Shown here: in pieces, positions 25,009 through 34,113 of the stretch | Layout: each line of letters begins with the position of its first letter | Numbering within the stretch: the stretch's first letter is position 1 | Assembly: GCF_900142715.1 (NCBI RefSeq) | Contig: NZ_FRBX01000004.1 | Coordinates: 434,001-498,000 of the forward strand | Reading direction: 5' to 3' | DNA length: 64,000 nt | DNA from: Flavobacterium pectinovorum | Lineage (GTDB): Bacteria > Bacteroidota > Bacteroidia > Flavobacteriales > Flavobacteriaceae | Notes under the pieces: model-generated | Told to the model about the DNA's origin: nothing | Seen by the model: the letters and a program-made list of their open reading frames with translations, nothing else | Databases searched by the model: none | Translations under genes and position numbers: made by a program

Positions 25009-27092
25009 TACTTTTTATAGTTTTTATTTTTTTCAAACTCAAAGGAAGTTTCAGCATTATCATTAAGCACGATGTAAGCATCAAATATCTTCCCGCCCTT
25101 GCTTTTCATCGATTTGATAAGCGAAGTTTTTCCCTTGCTGACAAGGCTTTCAATATCGCCTATGCTGATTTGTACGCCGCAGACATTACGGAACTGTACC
25201 CAATTGCAAGCATCGTCAGGACATTTCACAATTTTATCACGAATAAGTAAATCCTGGGCTTTACATTTAGGACATACCAATTTTGGAAGATTGTTTTGGG
25301 CAATGGAAGTTTGCAGCAATTCATTGGTTATAGATGAGGCGTAATTTTCCATTTCCTTTTGAAATTCTTCCGCATCCGCACCATTGTTTTCGATTTTCTG
25401 CAAAGCCAATTCCCACTGGGCAGTCATCGCCACATCTGCTATTTTTTGGTCTTTGACTAATCCATAAACCTGTAATCCCTTTTCTGTAGGGAATAAAGAT
25501 TTCTTTTCCCTTTGGATATAATTTCGTGTAAAAAGGGTTTCGATTATAGCAGCTCTTGTTGCAGGTGTACCAATACCAATATTTTGCAAAGCCTTTCGTT
25601 CATGGTCGTTTCTGATTTCCTTTCCTGCACTTTCCATAGCTGATAAAAGTCCCGCTTCGGTGTAAAGTACAGGCGGTTTGGTTTTCTTTTCCAGAGCGGA
25701 AGCTTCTTTTATTTTGAGTTCATCATTCTTATTTAGTTCGGGTAGATCCTGCAAGACTTCCGTATCATCATAAGAGAAATTACCTTTAATGGATCGCCAT
25801 CCGGCCTCTAAAATCTTACAGCCTTTTGCTGTAAAATCATAATGCAAAACTTGTAAATCTACATCGGTTATCTCTTTGATACAGGGTTGTGAAAGTGCTT
25901 CGAGCAAACGCAAGGCTATCATATCATAAACAGCATTTTCTTTAGCTGATAGTGCAGACGGGATTTTGTCTGTAATCAATAATCCGTGATGGTCGGTAAC
26001 ACGTAAATCATTCACGATACGTTTATTAAAACGTCCCCATTTCATTTTTGAAATAGCCGGCTTGCAGCTTTCCTTGTCTTGTAAAGCTCTCGCAAGATTG
26101 GGTATTTCTGCCCACATATCTTCAGGAATGTATTTGCTTCCAGTTCGTGGATAGGATATAATCTTTTTTTCATAAAGGCTTTGGGCAATAGTCAGGGTTT
26201 CTTCAGCAGAAAGATTTAGCTTTTTGTTTGCTTCTTTTTGCAAGCCTGTAAGGTCAAAAAGCAAAGGAGGTTGCTCGGTAACGCTTCTGGTTTCAAGTGA
26301 TATAATCGTGGCAGTTCCAATTCGCTGAATGGCTTTCAGTGCATCAGCAGCAAGTTTTCGGTCTTCCCATTTGATTTTTGAGATACTTTTAAAATCAACG
26401 AGTTCTTTGTTATGTGATAACTCTATCTGCCAATAATTTTTTACCGGGAAACTCTTGTTTTCCAAATAGCGTCTGCATATTAAAGCCAAGGTAGGTGTCT
26501 GCACTCTTCCGAGTGAGTAAACCCCGTTGGCCGCCACAATGGAGAGAGCTTGCGTAGCATTGATTCCCACTAGCCAGTCGGCGCGGCTTCTGCCTTGTGC
26601 GGCCTGATATAATCCGTCAAATACTGCCCCGTGTTTGAGATTATCAAAACCTTGTTTAATGGCTTTTTCGGTAAGGGAGCTGATCCAAAGCCTTTCAAAG
26701 GGTTTGTTGCATTTCAGGTATTCATAAATGTATCTGAAAATGAGTTCCCCCTCACGTCCTGCGTCGGTGGCTACGATAATGCTATTGCTGTTGTTAAAGA
26801 GCTGTTCAATGATTTTTAGTTGCTTTAATGCGACTTTATCGACAGAGTAGCCTTTATCTTTTTTGACCTTTCGGACAGTAAGTAAAAAAGGGTTTGGGAG
26901 TATCGGCAGTGATGCTTTGTCAAATCCCGAGATTCCGTAATCTTCTGGCATTGCCAATCCTATTAAATGGCCTAGTGCCCAGGTAACAAAATAGCCGTTA
27001 CCTGTCAGGTAGCCGTCCTTTTTCTCGGATGCGCCCAACAAGCCTGCTATTTCCCTTGCTACGCTTGGTTTTTCTGCAATTATAGTTTTCAT
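25008..27092 (-). CDS. topB: DNA topoisomerase III (type IA) of the element
   Basis: 694 aa. The TOPRIM domain begins MKTIIAEKPSVAREIAGLLG and contains TDAGREGELIFRYIYEY near residue 110. The active-site region is IISYPRTGSKYIPEDM with the catalytic Tyr near residue 314; most chromosomal enzymes have RTDS where this has RTGS, as is common in mobile-element copies. The C-terminus has a Cys-containing segment (LVCPKCKAQDL, CPDDACNW) that may bind zinc. Topoisomerase III is a standard gene of CTnDOT-type elements (the exc gene of CTnDOT is a relative). It lies 5 bp downstream of the DUF3945 gene. Confidence 0.95.
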   Translation of the reverse strand: MKTIIAEKPSVAREIAGLLGASEKKDGYLTGNGYFVTWALGHLIGLAMPEDYGISGFDKASLPILPNPFLLTVRKVKKDKGYSVDKVALKQLKIIEQLFNNSNSIIVATDAGREGELIFRYIYEYLKCNKPFERLWISSLTEKAIKQGFDNLKHGAVFDGLYQAAQGRSRADWLVGINATQALSIVAANGVYSLGRVQTPTLALICRRYLENKSFPVKNYWQIELSHNKELVDFKSISKIKWEDRKLAADALKAIQRIGTATIISLETRSVTEQPPLLFDLTGLQKEANKKLNLSAEETLTIAQSLYEKKIISYPRTGSKYIPEDMWAEIPNLARALQDKESCKPAISKMKWGRFNKRIVNDLRVTDHHGLLITDKIPSALSAKENAVYDMIALRLLEALSQPCIKEITDVDLQVLHYDFTAKGCKILEAGWRSIKGNFSYDDTEVLQDLPELNKNDELKIKEASALEKKTKPPVLYTEAGLLSAMESAGKEIRNDHERKALQNIGIGTPATRAAIIETLFTRNYIQREKKSLFPTEKGLQVYGLVKDQKIADVAMTAQWELALQKIENNGADAEEFQKEMENYASSITNELLQTSIAQNNLPKLVCPKCKAQDLLIRDKIVKCPDDACNWVQFRNVCGVQISIGDIESLVSKGKTSLIKSMKSKGGKIFDAYIVLNDNAETSFEFEKNKNYKK

Positions 27093-27097
27093 AGATC

Positions 27098-28543
27098 TTA
27101 CATTTTACGTCCTTTCGATTTGGCAGGTGCTTCCTGTTCTTCCTGTTGCTTTCTGTTGTTGGGATTTGCTTGGCCGGACTCCAGGGGCTCTTTGATATTC
27201 TTGGTTGCCTCATTGGTTTTGCCTTCTGAATTGACTGCGGTTTGGGTCTTATGTGCTTCAGTAGGTTTGGCCTGTTCTTTAACTTTGTCCGGATTTTGGA
27301 AAGAGAAATCCGTTTTATTGGTTTGCTTGTTGAAAGTGATATAACCGTTATATTCCTTTCCCTTCTTATCGACCAAGCCACTAACATATACCGTCTGGCC
27401 ATCTTTAAACTTTTCGTATTGCGCTTTATCCAGCTCTTTGTCCCTAAAAGTTTTCGGAACTTCTTGCGATTGGTTTTGCTGGGTGTCCTGTGCTTGTTTG
27501 TTAAAGTTGTTCCTGTCGAACTGGAACTCTACAAAACGCTTGTCGGCATTGAATTGTACAGTCGCATCGAACTGAGTTCCTTTCTTGGAGATCATACCTT
27601 CTAAATAAAGCGGCTTGCCCTCTATTAAGGTTTGCTTCTGCTCCTCATTAAGTTTTACACCTTTGAGCTCGTCAGGGATTTTGATAAACTCAGTACGTAA
27701 TGCCACCAGTTCATTGGTGAGTCTGTCCACACTGATAATGGAGGGAATGGTCTCGTTTGGATTTTTTGAATTGACCAGATTCACTACACGCCCCATATTA
27801 CCTGTTTCAAGCAGGTTGTTCTTATCTGCCTGGCTGAAGCTATGCCCAAAAAATTCAAAGTTCAGGTTGGGCTCTTTGCGAATTCCATGAATGGCAACTA
27901 CGACCTGCCCATCGTCATTCGATTGTAATGATAATCGGGCATCCATTCTTGTAACTGCTGTTCCAAGGTTTAGGCTTACAGGTACAAGCTCATTTGTTTT
28001 GTAACCTTTTAGCAGCGGATCAAGCAGGTTCATTTTTTCAAGTTTCTCTTTACTTAATCCCAAGTTGTTCATGGTTTCCCAATCAATCTGTTCCGGTTTG
28101 TACTTATATTCATTTTTATCCGGTGTGCTCTGCGTTGATTCCATAGTATTTGTATTTTCTTGTTTATATTTATTTTCTGGTTCTGTCTTCACTTCGTGCT
28201 GCTTCATTAGCTTATCACCTTCAGGGGTTGGTTGATCTACATGCTTCTGCATTTCTTTTACAAGATTAACAGTCAATGGTACAGGAATTTTGAAGAAGGA
28301 AAAATTGGTAGGGTTCTTAAGCTGGCTGAAAAAATTGGAAAAGAAGTTGGAAAATAAATCCCCTTGCTTATCTACCCGCATGAACTGGTTCTGGTTTTTC
28401 TTTGTAGGTTCAACAGTTTCAAGTTTTCCATTTTCGTCAATGCCCTTTACAGCCATGATTTTCATTTTCTCTTTATCCAGCACCAATAATATCTCTGATA
28501 GTTGTTCGGGAGATTGCGTTTTTTCTAAAATTTGTTCACTCAT
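27098..28543 (-). CDS. DUF4099/DUF3945 domain protein
   Basis: 481 aa, hydrophilic. An N-terminal segment SEILLVLDKEKMKIMAVKGID is followed by a DUF4099-like region (IDWETMNNLGLSKEKLEKM...LLKGYKTNELVPVSL, about residues 150-210). Two DUF3945-type repeats come next, with LIEGKPLYLEGMISKKG and FKDGQTVYVSGLVDKKGKEYNGYITF, and then a low-complexity Gln/Lys tail. This protein type is encoded just upstream of topB in many Bacteroidetes conjugative transposons; its function is unknown. It lies in one operon with topB and the ORF6N gene. Confidence 0.85.
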   Translation of the reverse strand: MSEQILEKTQSPEQLSEILLVLDKEKMKIMAVKGIDENGKLETVEPTKKNQNQFMRVDKQGDLFSNFFSNFFSQLKNPTNFSFFKIPVPLTVNLVKEMQKHVDQPTPEGDKLMKQHEVKTEPENKYKQENTNTMESTQSTPDKNEYKYKPEQIDWETMNNLGLSKEKLEKMNLLDPLLKGYKTNELVPVSLNLGTAVTRMDARLSLQSNDDGQVVVAIHGIRKEPNLNFEFFGHSFSQADKNNLLETGNMGRVVNLVNSKNPNETIPSIISVDRLTNELVALRTEFIKIPDELKGVKLNEEQKQTLIEGKPLYLEGMISKKGTQFDATVQFNADKRFVEFQFDRNNFNKQAQDTQQNQSQEVPKTFRDKELDKAQYEKFKDGQTVYVSGLVDKKGKEYNGYITFNKQTNKTDFSFQNPDKVKEQAKPTEAHKTQTAVNSEGKTNEATKNIKEPLESGQANPNNRKQQEEQEAPAKSKGRKM

Positions 28544-28619
28544 AGTATAAATATTTTAAATTCAATCCCGAAAGTAGAACAGGTCTTTACTTCATGGTGT
28601 TAAATGGCACCAACTGGCG

Positions 28620-28931
28620 TTATTTGTCATTTGCTGGCTTTTTTTGAGGTACAGGAGCGGTAAAACTTTCCCTGACGAACTGATGTATATCTGAGAGTTT
28701 ATAGTAAATTTTCCCGCTGATTGTATAATAAGGCAGTCGTCCTAACGAGCGGTATCTTTGCAACGATCTTGCACTTATCTTGAGCATCTGCAAAATATCC
28801 TGGTTGTCCAGCAGTTCCTCACCATCTACAGCAGTATGCTGGTTGGTTCTGCCTATCAATTCCATTAGGATGTCTAATCGTTCCATTATGCGTTCCATCC
28901 ATGCCGTAAATTCTATTCTGTCCAGATTCAT
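28620..28931 (-). CDS. Excisionase-like helix-turn-helix protein
   Basis: 103 aa from the ATG at 28931 (MNLDRIEFTAWMERIMERLD), the usual start of this family; the open frame extends 20 codons further upstream without a matching N-terminus. After an N-terminal helix, the DNA-binding part is LLDNQDILQMLKISARSLQRYRSLGRLPYYTISGKIYYKLSDI (in parts: DILQMLKISARSLQRYR, GRLPYYTISGKIYY), a MerR/excisionase type winged helix. Such genes regulate excision and transfer in Bacteroidetes elements. Two TGCCAATGGGCA sites lie upstream at 28996 and 29101 and are candidate operators. Confidence 0.82.
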   Translation of the reverse strand: MNLDRIEFTAWMERIMERLDILMELIGRTNQHTAVDGEELLDNQDILQMLKISARSLQRYRSLGRLPYYTISGKIYYKLSDIHQFVRESFTAPVPQKKPANDK

Positions 28932-28995
28932 AACCAAAATTTTAAGTTGAGTACAGCAAAATTGGTACATGGAAATTATTTCATCCGCCAAGGTG

Positions 28996-29112
28996 TGCCA
29001 ATGGGCAGGACAATATTTATTGATTGAAATACAACTATAGGCATTAAATAAGTTCCTGGCAAAGTGGTTTATCAGAGTAATTTTTACCGATAATCTGATT
29101 TGCCAATGGGCA
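28996..29112. promoter_or_regulatory. Pair of identical 12-bp palindromic sites
   Basis: TGCCAATGGGCA occurs at 28996-29007 and at 29101-29112, exactly 105 bp apart (ten helical turns). Each has TGCC/GGCA half-sites around a 4-bp centre. They lie between the rteC terminator and the HTH gene start, where the HTH promoter should be. They are candidate operators, possibly allowing looping. The binding protein is unknown. Confidence 0.5.
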
Positions 29113-29123
29113 CGTATGGGTAC

Positions 29124-29149
29124 AAAAAAAGCAGTGTTTTCACCACTGC
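29124..29149 (-). terminator. Terminator after rteC
   Basis: On the minus strand: GCAGTG, a 7-nt loop, CACTGC (29149 down to 29131), then seven Ts (29130-29124). It begins 22 bp past the rteC stop codon. Typical intrinsic terminator. Confidence 0.8.
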
Positions 29150-29171
29150 CTAAAGTAAGGGGGATTATATA

Positions 29172-30014
29172 TTACAGACCCTTATCCATGTACTGCTCCA
29201 GTGAGAGCTTAAGGTGGTCCAGAAATGAGGTTCTTGTACCAGCTCTGTCCTTCATCCTGTGGAAGGAATGATGAATATCTCCAAGTGGTACACGGAAGAG
29301 TATTTGGAAAACTAACGTTATTTTACGAATTCCTATCTTACCATGCGATATTACACCCGAAGCATAAAGGGCATAAATAAGTTCTATGAGTGCATTTTTT
29401 GAGTCCGTCCAGAAAATATCTTTGTTTGATTCAGAATTTTGTAGAAACGAGCCTGAAGATTCTTCAACATTTATCTTTGTTAAAAGGTAGTTGTAAATAA
29501 GTTCATTTGCCAAAATCCTGGCTAGTTTAGAATCATAGTAAGTAGAGAAGCGTTGGTCTAATTCAAAAACGTAGCTGTTTAGTCCGTCCCTGTAATTGAT
29601 GTTTCCACGCAGGAAATATTCTTCATCACGATCACTTCTTCCTGACTTATAGTAGCGGTAAAAATGCGAACCGCAGATATGTTTTTCAAAGTCAATCTTT
29701 AGCTCCTGAAGCTGCCTCATATAAAATTTCTGATACATCTTGCCATCCTTCACAGGGCAAAGTGTTTCGATCCTAAATACCTTGTTGTAGTAAATCAGCT
29801 GCCCTAAAATCTGAGGTTTTATATCACGGAAGAATTCTATTTCCTCCGCAATGTCTCTAAAGCCTTTTTTTAAGATATAGTCCTGTGTGGTCTGGAGAAG
29901 ATCTTCTAAGTAAAGCGTCATCTGATAGGCCTCATCAATTAAATTTGCAGTTTGCTGCGAAACCTGATCTTCCTTGGTACGGATTTGCGCAATGATTGTA
30001 TTGAGTGATTGCAT
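29172..30014 (-). CDS. rteC: RteC family regulator
   Basis: 280 aa. The conserved central pattern HICGSHFYRYYKSGRSDRDEEYFLRG (in parts: FYRYYKSGRSDRDEEYF) and the following LDQRFSTYYDSKLARILANELI are typical of RteC, which in CTnDOT activates excision genes in the tetracycline-induced cascade. The C-terminal part (LIELIYALYASGVISHGKIGIRKI) is the winged-helix-like DNA-binding region. No tetQ, rteA or rteB is seen in this window, so the upstream trigger is probably different. It is followed by a good terminator and transcribed toward the excisionase-like HTH gene. Confidence 0.88.
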   Translation of the reverse strand: MQSLNTIIAQIRTKEDQVSQQTANLIDEAYQMTLYLEDLLQTTQDYILKKGFRDIAEEIEFFRDIKPQILGQLIYYNKVFRIETLCPVKDGKMYQKFYMRQLQELKIDFEKHICGSHFYRYYKSGRSDRDEEYFLRGNINYRDGLNSYVFELDQRFSTYYDSKLARILANELIYNYLLTKINVEESSGSFLQNSESNKDIFWTDSKNALIELIYALYASGVISHGKIGIRKITLVFQILFRVPLGDIHHSFHRMKDRAGTRTSFLDHLKLSLEQYMDKGL

Positions 30015-30178
30015 AGCACTTTGATTTTATGCACTATCTTTTACAAAAAACTTCTGACTTTTTTAAATATGCTGTCTAATGACGGGTATGTGATGTAGAT
30101 TTTAGTTGGAATATTGGACAAGCAAAACCATCTTGTAAAAGATATTACGGATTAAGATTTACAATTACTGTAAACGTA

Positions 30179-31135
30179 TTAATTGAAATATAGGGTTAAG
30201 CGATATCGGGTGGGTGATAGTGTAGTATGCCTTTTAAAAAAGCCACTGAAGGACTGGGAATTGCTAAAGTTGAGCTCTTCAGCTATTTCGGTAATGGAAA
30301 GATTGCTGTCTGCCAACAATAGGTACGCTTCTGATATTATGGCCATCTCTATAAAATGTTTGGCAGATTTTCCTATGACGACACGAACGACTTTCCGGAG
30401 GTGGCCCTCAGTGACAAACAAAGCGTCTGCATAGAACTTTACATCATGATGTTCTTTACAATGGTTTTCGACAAGGGTAATAAAGCCAATGACAATTTTT
30501 TCGCTTCGGCCATGCACCACTGCAATATTTCCTCCGTATTTCTGAGAAAGGTCGCAATATTCACAGAGAATCAGGTTAACGCACAACACAACTATTTCTG
30601 CCTGAAAAATAGAAGGCTGCCTGGAAGCCTTTTTCTTCAGCAGTCCAAACAGCCTTACTATATCTTTTAATTCAGATTCCGTAAGTGAAATTACAAAAGG
30701 TGATCTATTGGTCAATGTTTTCATAAAGGCATTTCCAAATCTTGTCACCCTGTTTTGAGTTGCAAAATCCATAGTACAGGAGATCAGGCAGATTTGCAGT
30801 GGAGCCGCCACTGCCCAAACTTTAGCGCTAACGGGGATGGTATAAAGGGCACTTGCCGGGAGAAAGATAGTGGATGAACTATCTTTAAAGGTAATTGTGC
30901 CCGATACTATAACAATCAGAGAAAACCACTCCGGATTTAAATGTATCTTTAATGCCTTGATTGATTTAAAATCTTCAAGGTAGAGCACTTTTAAATCCTT
31001 CTGCCATAGCCTGTGTTGTTGATTTTCCAATATAATCAGTATTTGGTTTGACAAAATTGCAAGCACACCATACTTGTCTTTGATCCGCTCGTCAGTTTTT
31101 TTTATGAAACCACGCGCAGAGAACGGTAAACACAT
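30179..31135 (-). CDS. AraC family transcription regulator
   Basis: 318 aa. The C-terminal third (about residues 215-315) is the double helix-turn-helix domain: VKFYADALFVTEGHLRKVVRVVIGKS for the first helix pair (in part: ALFVTEGHLRKVVR), then SITEIAEELNFSNSQSFSGFFKRHTTLSPTRYR (in part: ITEIAEELNFSNSQSF). The N-terminal region is a cupin-like sensor (SLIVIVSGTITFKD). The chosen start overlaps the upstream membrane-protein gene by 44 bp; a later non-ATG start is possible. It is the last gene of the lipoprotein / membrane protein / AraC operon. Confidence 0.85.
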   Translation of the reverse strand: MCLPFSARGFIKKTDERIKDKYGVLAILSNQILIILENQQHRLWQKDLKVLYLEDFKSIKALKIHLNPEWFSLIVIVSGTITFKDSSSTIFLPASALYTIPVSAKVWAVAAPLQICLISCTMDFATQNRVTRFGNAFMKTLTNRSPFVISLTESELKDIVRLFGLLKKKASRQPSIFQAEIVVLCVNLILCEYCDLSQKYGGNIAVVHGRSEKIVIGFITLVENHCKEHHDVKFYADALFVTEGHLRKVVRVVIGKSAKHFIEMAIISEAYLLLADSNLSITEIAEELNFSNSQSFSGFFKRHTTLSPTRYRLTLYFN

Positions 31136-31355
31136 ATAATATGTTCAAAAGCGTAATAATTAGAAAAGGATAGGTAAAATCCCGAGGATCGGAAGACTTC
31201 AAGATTCCGTCTGACTGATAGCCAACTATTTCGTCGTAGCTCATTAGCTCAATAACGTAATAAAGGCTGCCCAAATTAACACACAGCAGCAAAAGGCCAA
31301 GAACAATGGCGATCTGACGCTCATAGCGGATCAGTCTATGATCTATACACCTCAT
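31092..31355 (-). CDS. Small two-helix membrane protein
   Basis: 87 aa with two transmembrane helices at about residues 15-38 (AIVLGLLLLCVNLGSLYYVIEL) and 62-82 (YPFLIITLLNILYVFTVLCAW). The N-terminus is basic, so it is likely cytoplasmic. I do not recognise a family. Its start overlaps the lipoprotein stop (ATGA) and its end overlaps the AraC gene, so all three are tightly coupled. It may link an envelope signal to the AraC regulator; that is inference from coupling. Confidence 0.6.
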   Translation of the reverse strand: MRCIDHRLIRYERQIAIVLGLLLLCVNLGSLYYVIELMSYDEIVGYQSDGILKSSDPRDFTYPFLIITLLNILYVFTVLCAWFHKKN

Positions 31356-32059
31356 TGCGAAACATTTTCATTTTGGCACAAACCAACCGTTACACCCATT
31401 TTAAGTCCCAGCGCCAGGCATTCTTCTGCACCTAGAACTGTTGCGGCAATACTCGTAACTGAGGTCTCCCAATCTTTATCTTTCCTTTTTTTCCTGCTTG
31501 CAGAATATCTGACAACCGAGGTGGTAGTCAGAATTATGCGTTTGTCTTCGCTGGTGAATTCTGAACTGTCAAGAACAAACGCCTCATAAGAGACGATCGA
31601 TGTGCGGATATCTTCGTACGGAGAATCCGCAGATAATAACAGTGAGCTTACAAATGTCGAAAAGCTGTCCCTTGCACTGGCTTCCAAACTTGATGCTGTG
31701 AATACCTGTTCAAGAGGATCTTCACAACTGACAAGCAAATTGATTTCATCTAGCCTGGCAGCTAATGATGAATTGCCGCCTAGAGTTACCAGTTCGGGGT
31801 AAAGGGACGAAATTGAATCGACGGCATTTGCGACATCCGCAGCGGACTGAGGATTAAAATCCATACCATCAAGACTCTCCAAAATTTCATTGTGGATGCT
31901 CCCGGCTAGATCGAAAGGATTTGCCGGATTTGCCGGTCCAATTGTTGTTGTTTTTGCGCTTGTTTTTAAGTGTGATGTTGTTGCTTCGCTTGCAGATTCT
32001 GATGTACAGGCAACAGCGAGCAGCGGCAGGAATGCCAGCCAGACTTTTAAATTTTTCAT
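31352..32059 (-). CDS. Lipoprotein of unknown function
   Basis: 235 aa. Residues 1-18 are a lipoprotein signal (MKNLKVWLAFLPLLAVAC) with the lipid-carrying Cys18. The mature part is Ser/Thr/Ala-rich with an NPANPF segment, then helical. No known domain is recognised. It is the first gene of a three-gene coupled operon ending with the AraC regulator, and it is divergent from the TPR-AraC gene at 32409. It may be a sensor or a secreted target of that regulator. Confidence 0.65.
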   Translation of the reverse strand: MKNLKVWLAFLPLLAVACTSESASEATTSHLKTSAKTTTIGPANPANPFDLAGSIHNEILESLDGMDFNPQSAADVANAVDSISSLYPELVTLGGNSSLAARLDEINLLVSCEDPLEQVFTASSLEASARDSFSTFVSSLLLSADSPYEDIRTSIVSYEAFVLDSSEFTSEDKRIILTTTSVVRYSASRKKRKDKDWETSVTSIAATVLGAEECLALGLKMGVTVGLCQNENVSQ

Positions 32060-32408
32060 GTTTGCGTCGTGTTAAATGTGACTGATTACTTTTTTTCTTC
32101 AGTTCATTTTTCACCCGGGGAAAGCTGAACGATTTGTGGATCACATCCAGATTCTATGCTTTGAATTCAGAAGCAAAACTATTGGGATTAATCATGCTCT
32201 GCAAATGTTATTCTGCACATTTGCAGATTATTGACTAGCAATTTTCAGAAAATGTACACATCTTATTTTGTGGAGTTCTTGTAGGTTTTATCTGTTTTTA
32301 AACTATCTTTGATCTATTCACAACCATTGAGCTCACCCCAAGATCTTGTTCTGATACTTTCGTATTAAAATGGGTTTCAAGTCAATGGAAACACCTTAAA
32401 CCCAGCCT
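32060..32408. other. Divergent regulatory region
   Basis: 349 bp between the lipoprotein operon and the TPR-AraC gene. It contains the inverted repeat at 32198-32227 and otherwise AT-rich sequence. No gene is seen. The two promoters must lie here. Confidence 0.6.
32198..32227. promoter_or_regulatory. 10-bp inverted repeat, candidate operator
   Basis: TCTGCAAATG (32198-32207), a 10-bp spacer, CATTTGCAGA (32218-32227). Perfect dyad placed near the middle of the divergent region, so it could control one or both operons. AraC-type regulators usually bind direct repeats, so the owner is not certain. Confidence 0.5.
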
Positions 32409-34088
32409 ATGATATTGAGATTTTCACTTCTCATATCTCTGTGCTTTATTCAGTGTATTAAAGCACAAGAGCATATCCAGCAACTGCCTGATTCTTTGAA
32501 AGGCACAGATTTTGACTATCTATTCGATCGTATAGAAAATCATGGCATCAGTAATGAGCAAAGGGCGATATACATGCGTGCATTTTTGATAAAAGCCAGA
32601 TCCGAGAAAAACTGGGAAGAATTATCTAATGCCTACAAGAATTACGTTCACTACGCGCCGATTAAAGAGAAACTCATTTATGCCGACAGTATGGTCGTGG
32701 CGGCTAAAAGATCTGATCGCAATGATATTATCGGTTCGGCATACCTATCTAAAGGCATTGCCTTCTATGGACAAAAACGCCTTTCGGAGGCTATGGATAT
32801 TTATTTGATCGCCGACAAATACATTGAAAAAACAGATGACAAGTACCTTATATACAAGACAAAATATCATATTGGGCAAATAAAGCTATACTTGGGCTAC
32901 TACGATGAGGCAGTCGCCATTTTTCAGGAATGCATTGGGTACTTTCAGGAAGCTGATGTTAGGGCATACCTTAACTCGCTGCATTCACTGGCTGTATGCT
33001 ATAAAATGGTTGGCAATCACGGACTTTGTACAACGATTAATCAAAAAGGAATAGAGGAAGGAAGCAAAATTGGAAACACTGAAATGGAATCCTACTTCAT
33101 ACTTTCTGAGGGGGTAAATCAAAGCATGATTCATAACTATGCTCTGGGAATTGAAAAAATGCAATCTTCACTCGCTGGCATCCGCGCAAACAAAGATTTC
33201 TCAAATGAAATGGTAGGCTACTTTTATATCGGTAAAAGCTATTGGGGCCTCAATGAAAGGGAAAAGGCACTTCCGTATTTTGAGAAAGTTGACCAAATAT
33301 ATTTAAAGCGGGATTTTATGCGTCCCGACCTTAGGGAAGCATATGAGCTTATGATCACTTACTACAAAGACAAAAATATGCTGGGAAAGCAGCTGTTCTA
33401 TGTAGAGAAGTTACTGGAAGTAGACAAGAAATTACACCGTACCTATACGTACCTTCAGGGTAAGGTTCGTAAGGAATATGATACCAAGCAGCTGGTAGCA
33501 GAACAGAACCGGCTTAAAGGTTCTCTAAATGCGCGACAATATAATGATAGTATATATCTGACTATAATTGTGGTGATGTTTCTGCTTTTGACCCAGTGGA
33601 TATTATGCTATTTTAAAAGACGAAAGGATGCTAGGAATAAATATGAAGAACTACTTCAGAAAATTGAACAGATGCATAGGGCCAAGATTCCTTCTGGGGA
33701 AGATGCAGATCTTCCAATGAGCAAAGACGCCGAAGCAGCGGTACTCAATAATTTGAATAAATTTGAAAATAGCCGGAAATTTCTGGAAAAAGATCTAAAC
33801 CTTACCAAGCTGGCAGGGTATTTTAAAACGAACACAAGGTATTTATCCCAGATCATTTACAAGCATAGAAAGAAGAAATTCCCTGAATACATCAATCAGC
33901 TCAAGGTAGAATATATTGCAGAACGAATTAGAAATGAAAAAGTACTACAAAACTACACCCATGATGCTTTGGCAGAAGAGGCTGGGTTTAGCTCCACCCG
34001 AAGGTTTGTTAAAGCTTTTCTTGCTTCTACGGAAATAACGCCAAAGTATTTTATCGAGGAATTAAAAAAGGAAGATAATAGCGAATAA
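32409..34088 (+). CDS. Membrane-anchored TPR protein with AraC-type DNA-binding domain
   Basis: 559 aa. Signal peptide or N-terminal anchor at residues 1-19, then a periplasmic region of tetratricopeptide repeats (about 60-350; for example GYYDEAVAIFQECIGYFQEA and ALPYFEKVDQIY). One transmembrane helix lies at about 380-398 (IYLTIIVVMFLLLTQWILCYF), then a short coiled coil. A cytoplasmic AraC-type HTH lies at about 455-555 (LTKLAGYFKTNTRYLSQII and DALAEEAGFSSTRRFVKAF). This one-component transmembrane regulator type is common in flavobacteria and related groups. It is divergent from the lipoprotein operon, its likely target. Confidence 0.85.
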   Translation: MILRFSLLISLCFIQCIKAQEHIQQLPDSLKGTDFDYLFDRIENHGISNEQRAIYMRAFLIKARSEKNWEELSNAYKNYVHYAPIKEKLIYADSMVVAAKRSDRNDIIGSAYLSKGIAFYGQKRLSEAMDIYLIADKYIEKTDDKYLIYKTKYHIGQIKLYLGYYDEAVAIFQECIGYFQEADVRAYLNSLHSLAVCYKMVGNHGLCTTINQKGIEEGSKIGNTEMESYFILSEGVNQSMIHNYALGIEKMQSSLAGIRANKDFSNEMVGYFYIGKSYWGLNEREKALPYFEKVDQIYLKRDFMRPDLREAYELMITYYKDKNMLGKQLFYVEKLLEVDKKLHRTYTYLQGKVRKEYDTKQLVAEQNRLKGSLNARQYNDSIYLTIIVVMFLLLTQWILCYFKRRKDARNKYEELLQKIEQMHRAKIPSGEDADLPMSKDAEAAVLNNLNKFENSRKFLEKDLNLTKLAGYFKTNTRYLSQIIYKHRKKKFPEYINQLKVEYIAERIRNEKVLQNYTHDALAEEAGFSSTRRFVKAFLASTEITPKYFIEELKKEDNSE

Positions 34089-34113
34089 TTTTGAAATGGC
34101 TGTTTTGTTATCA

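Noticed and set aside
28931..28991. Longer start of the excisionase-like HTH protein
   Set aside because: The extra 20 residues do not resemble the family; MNLDRIEF is the usual start.
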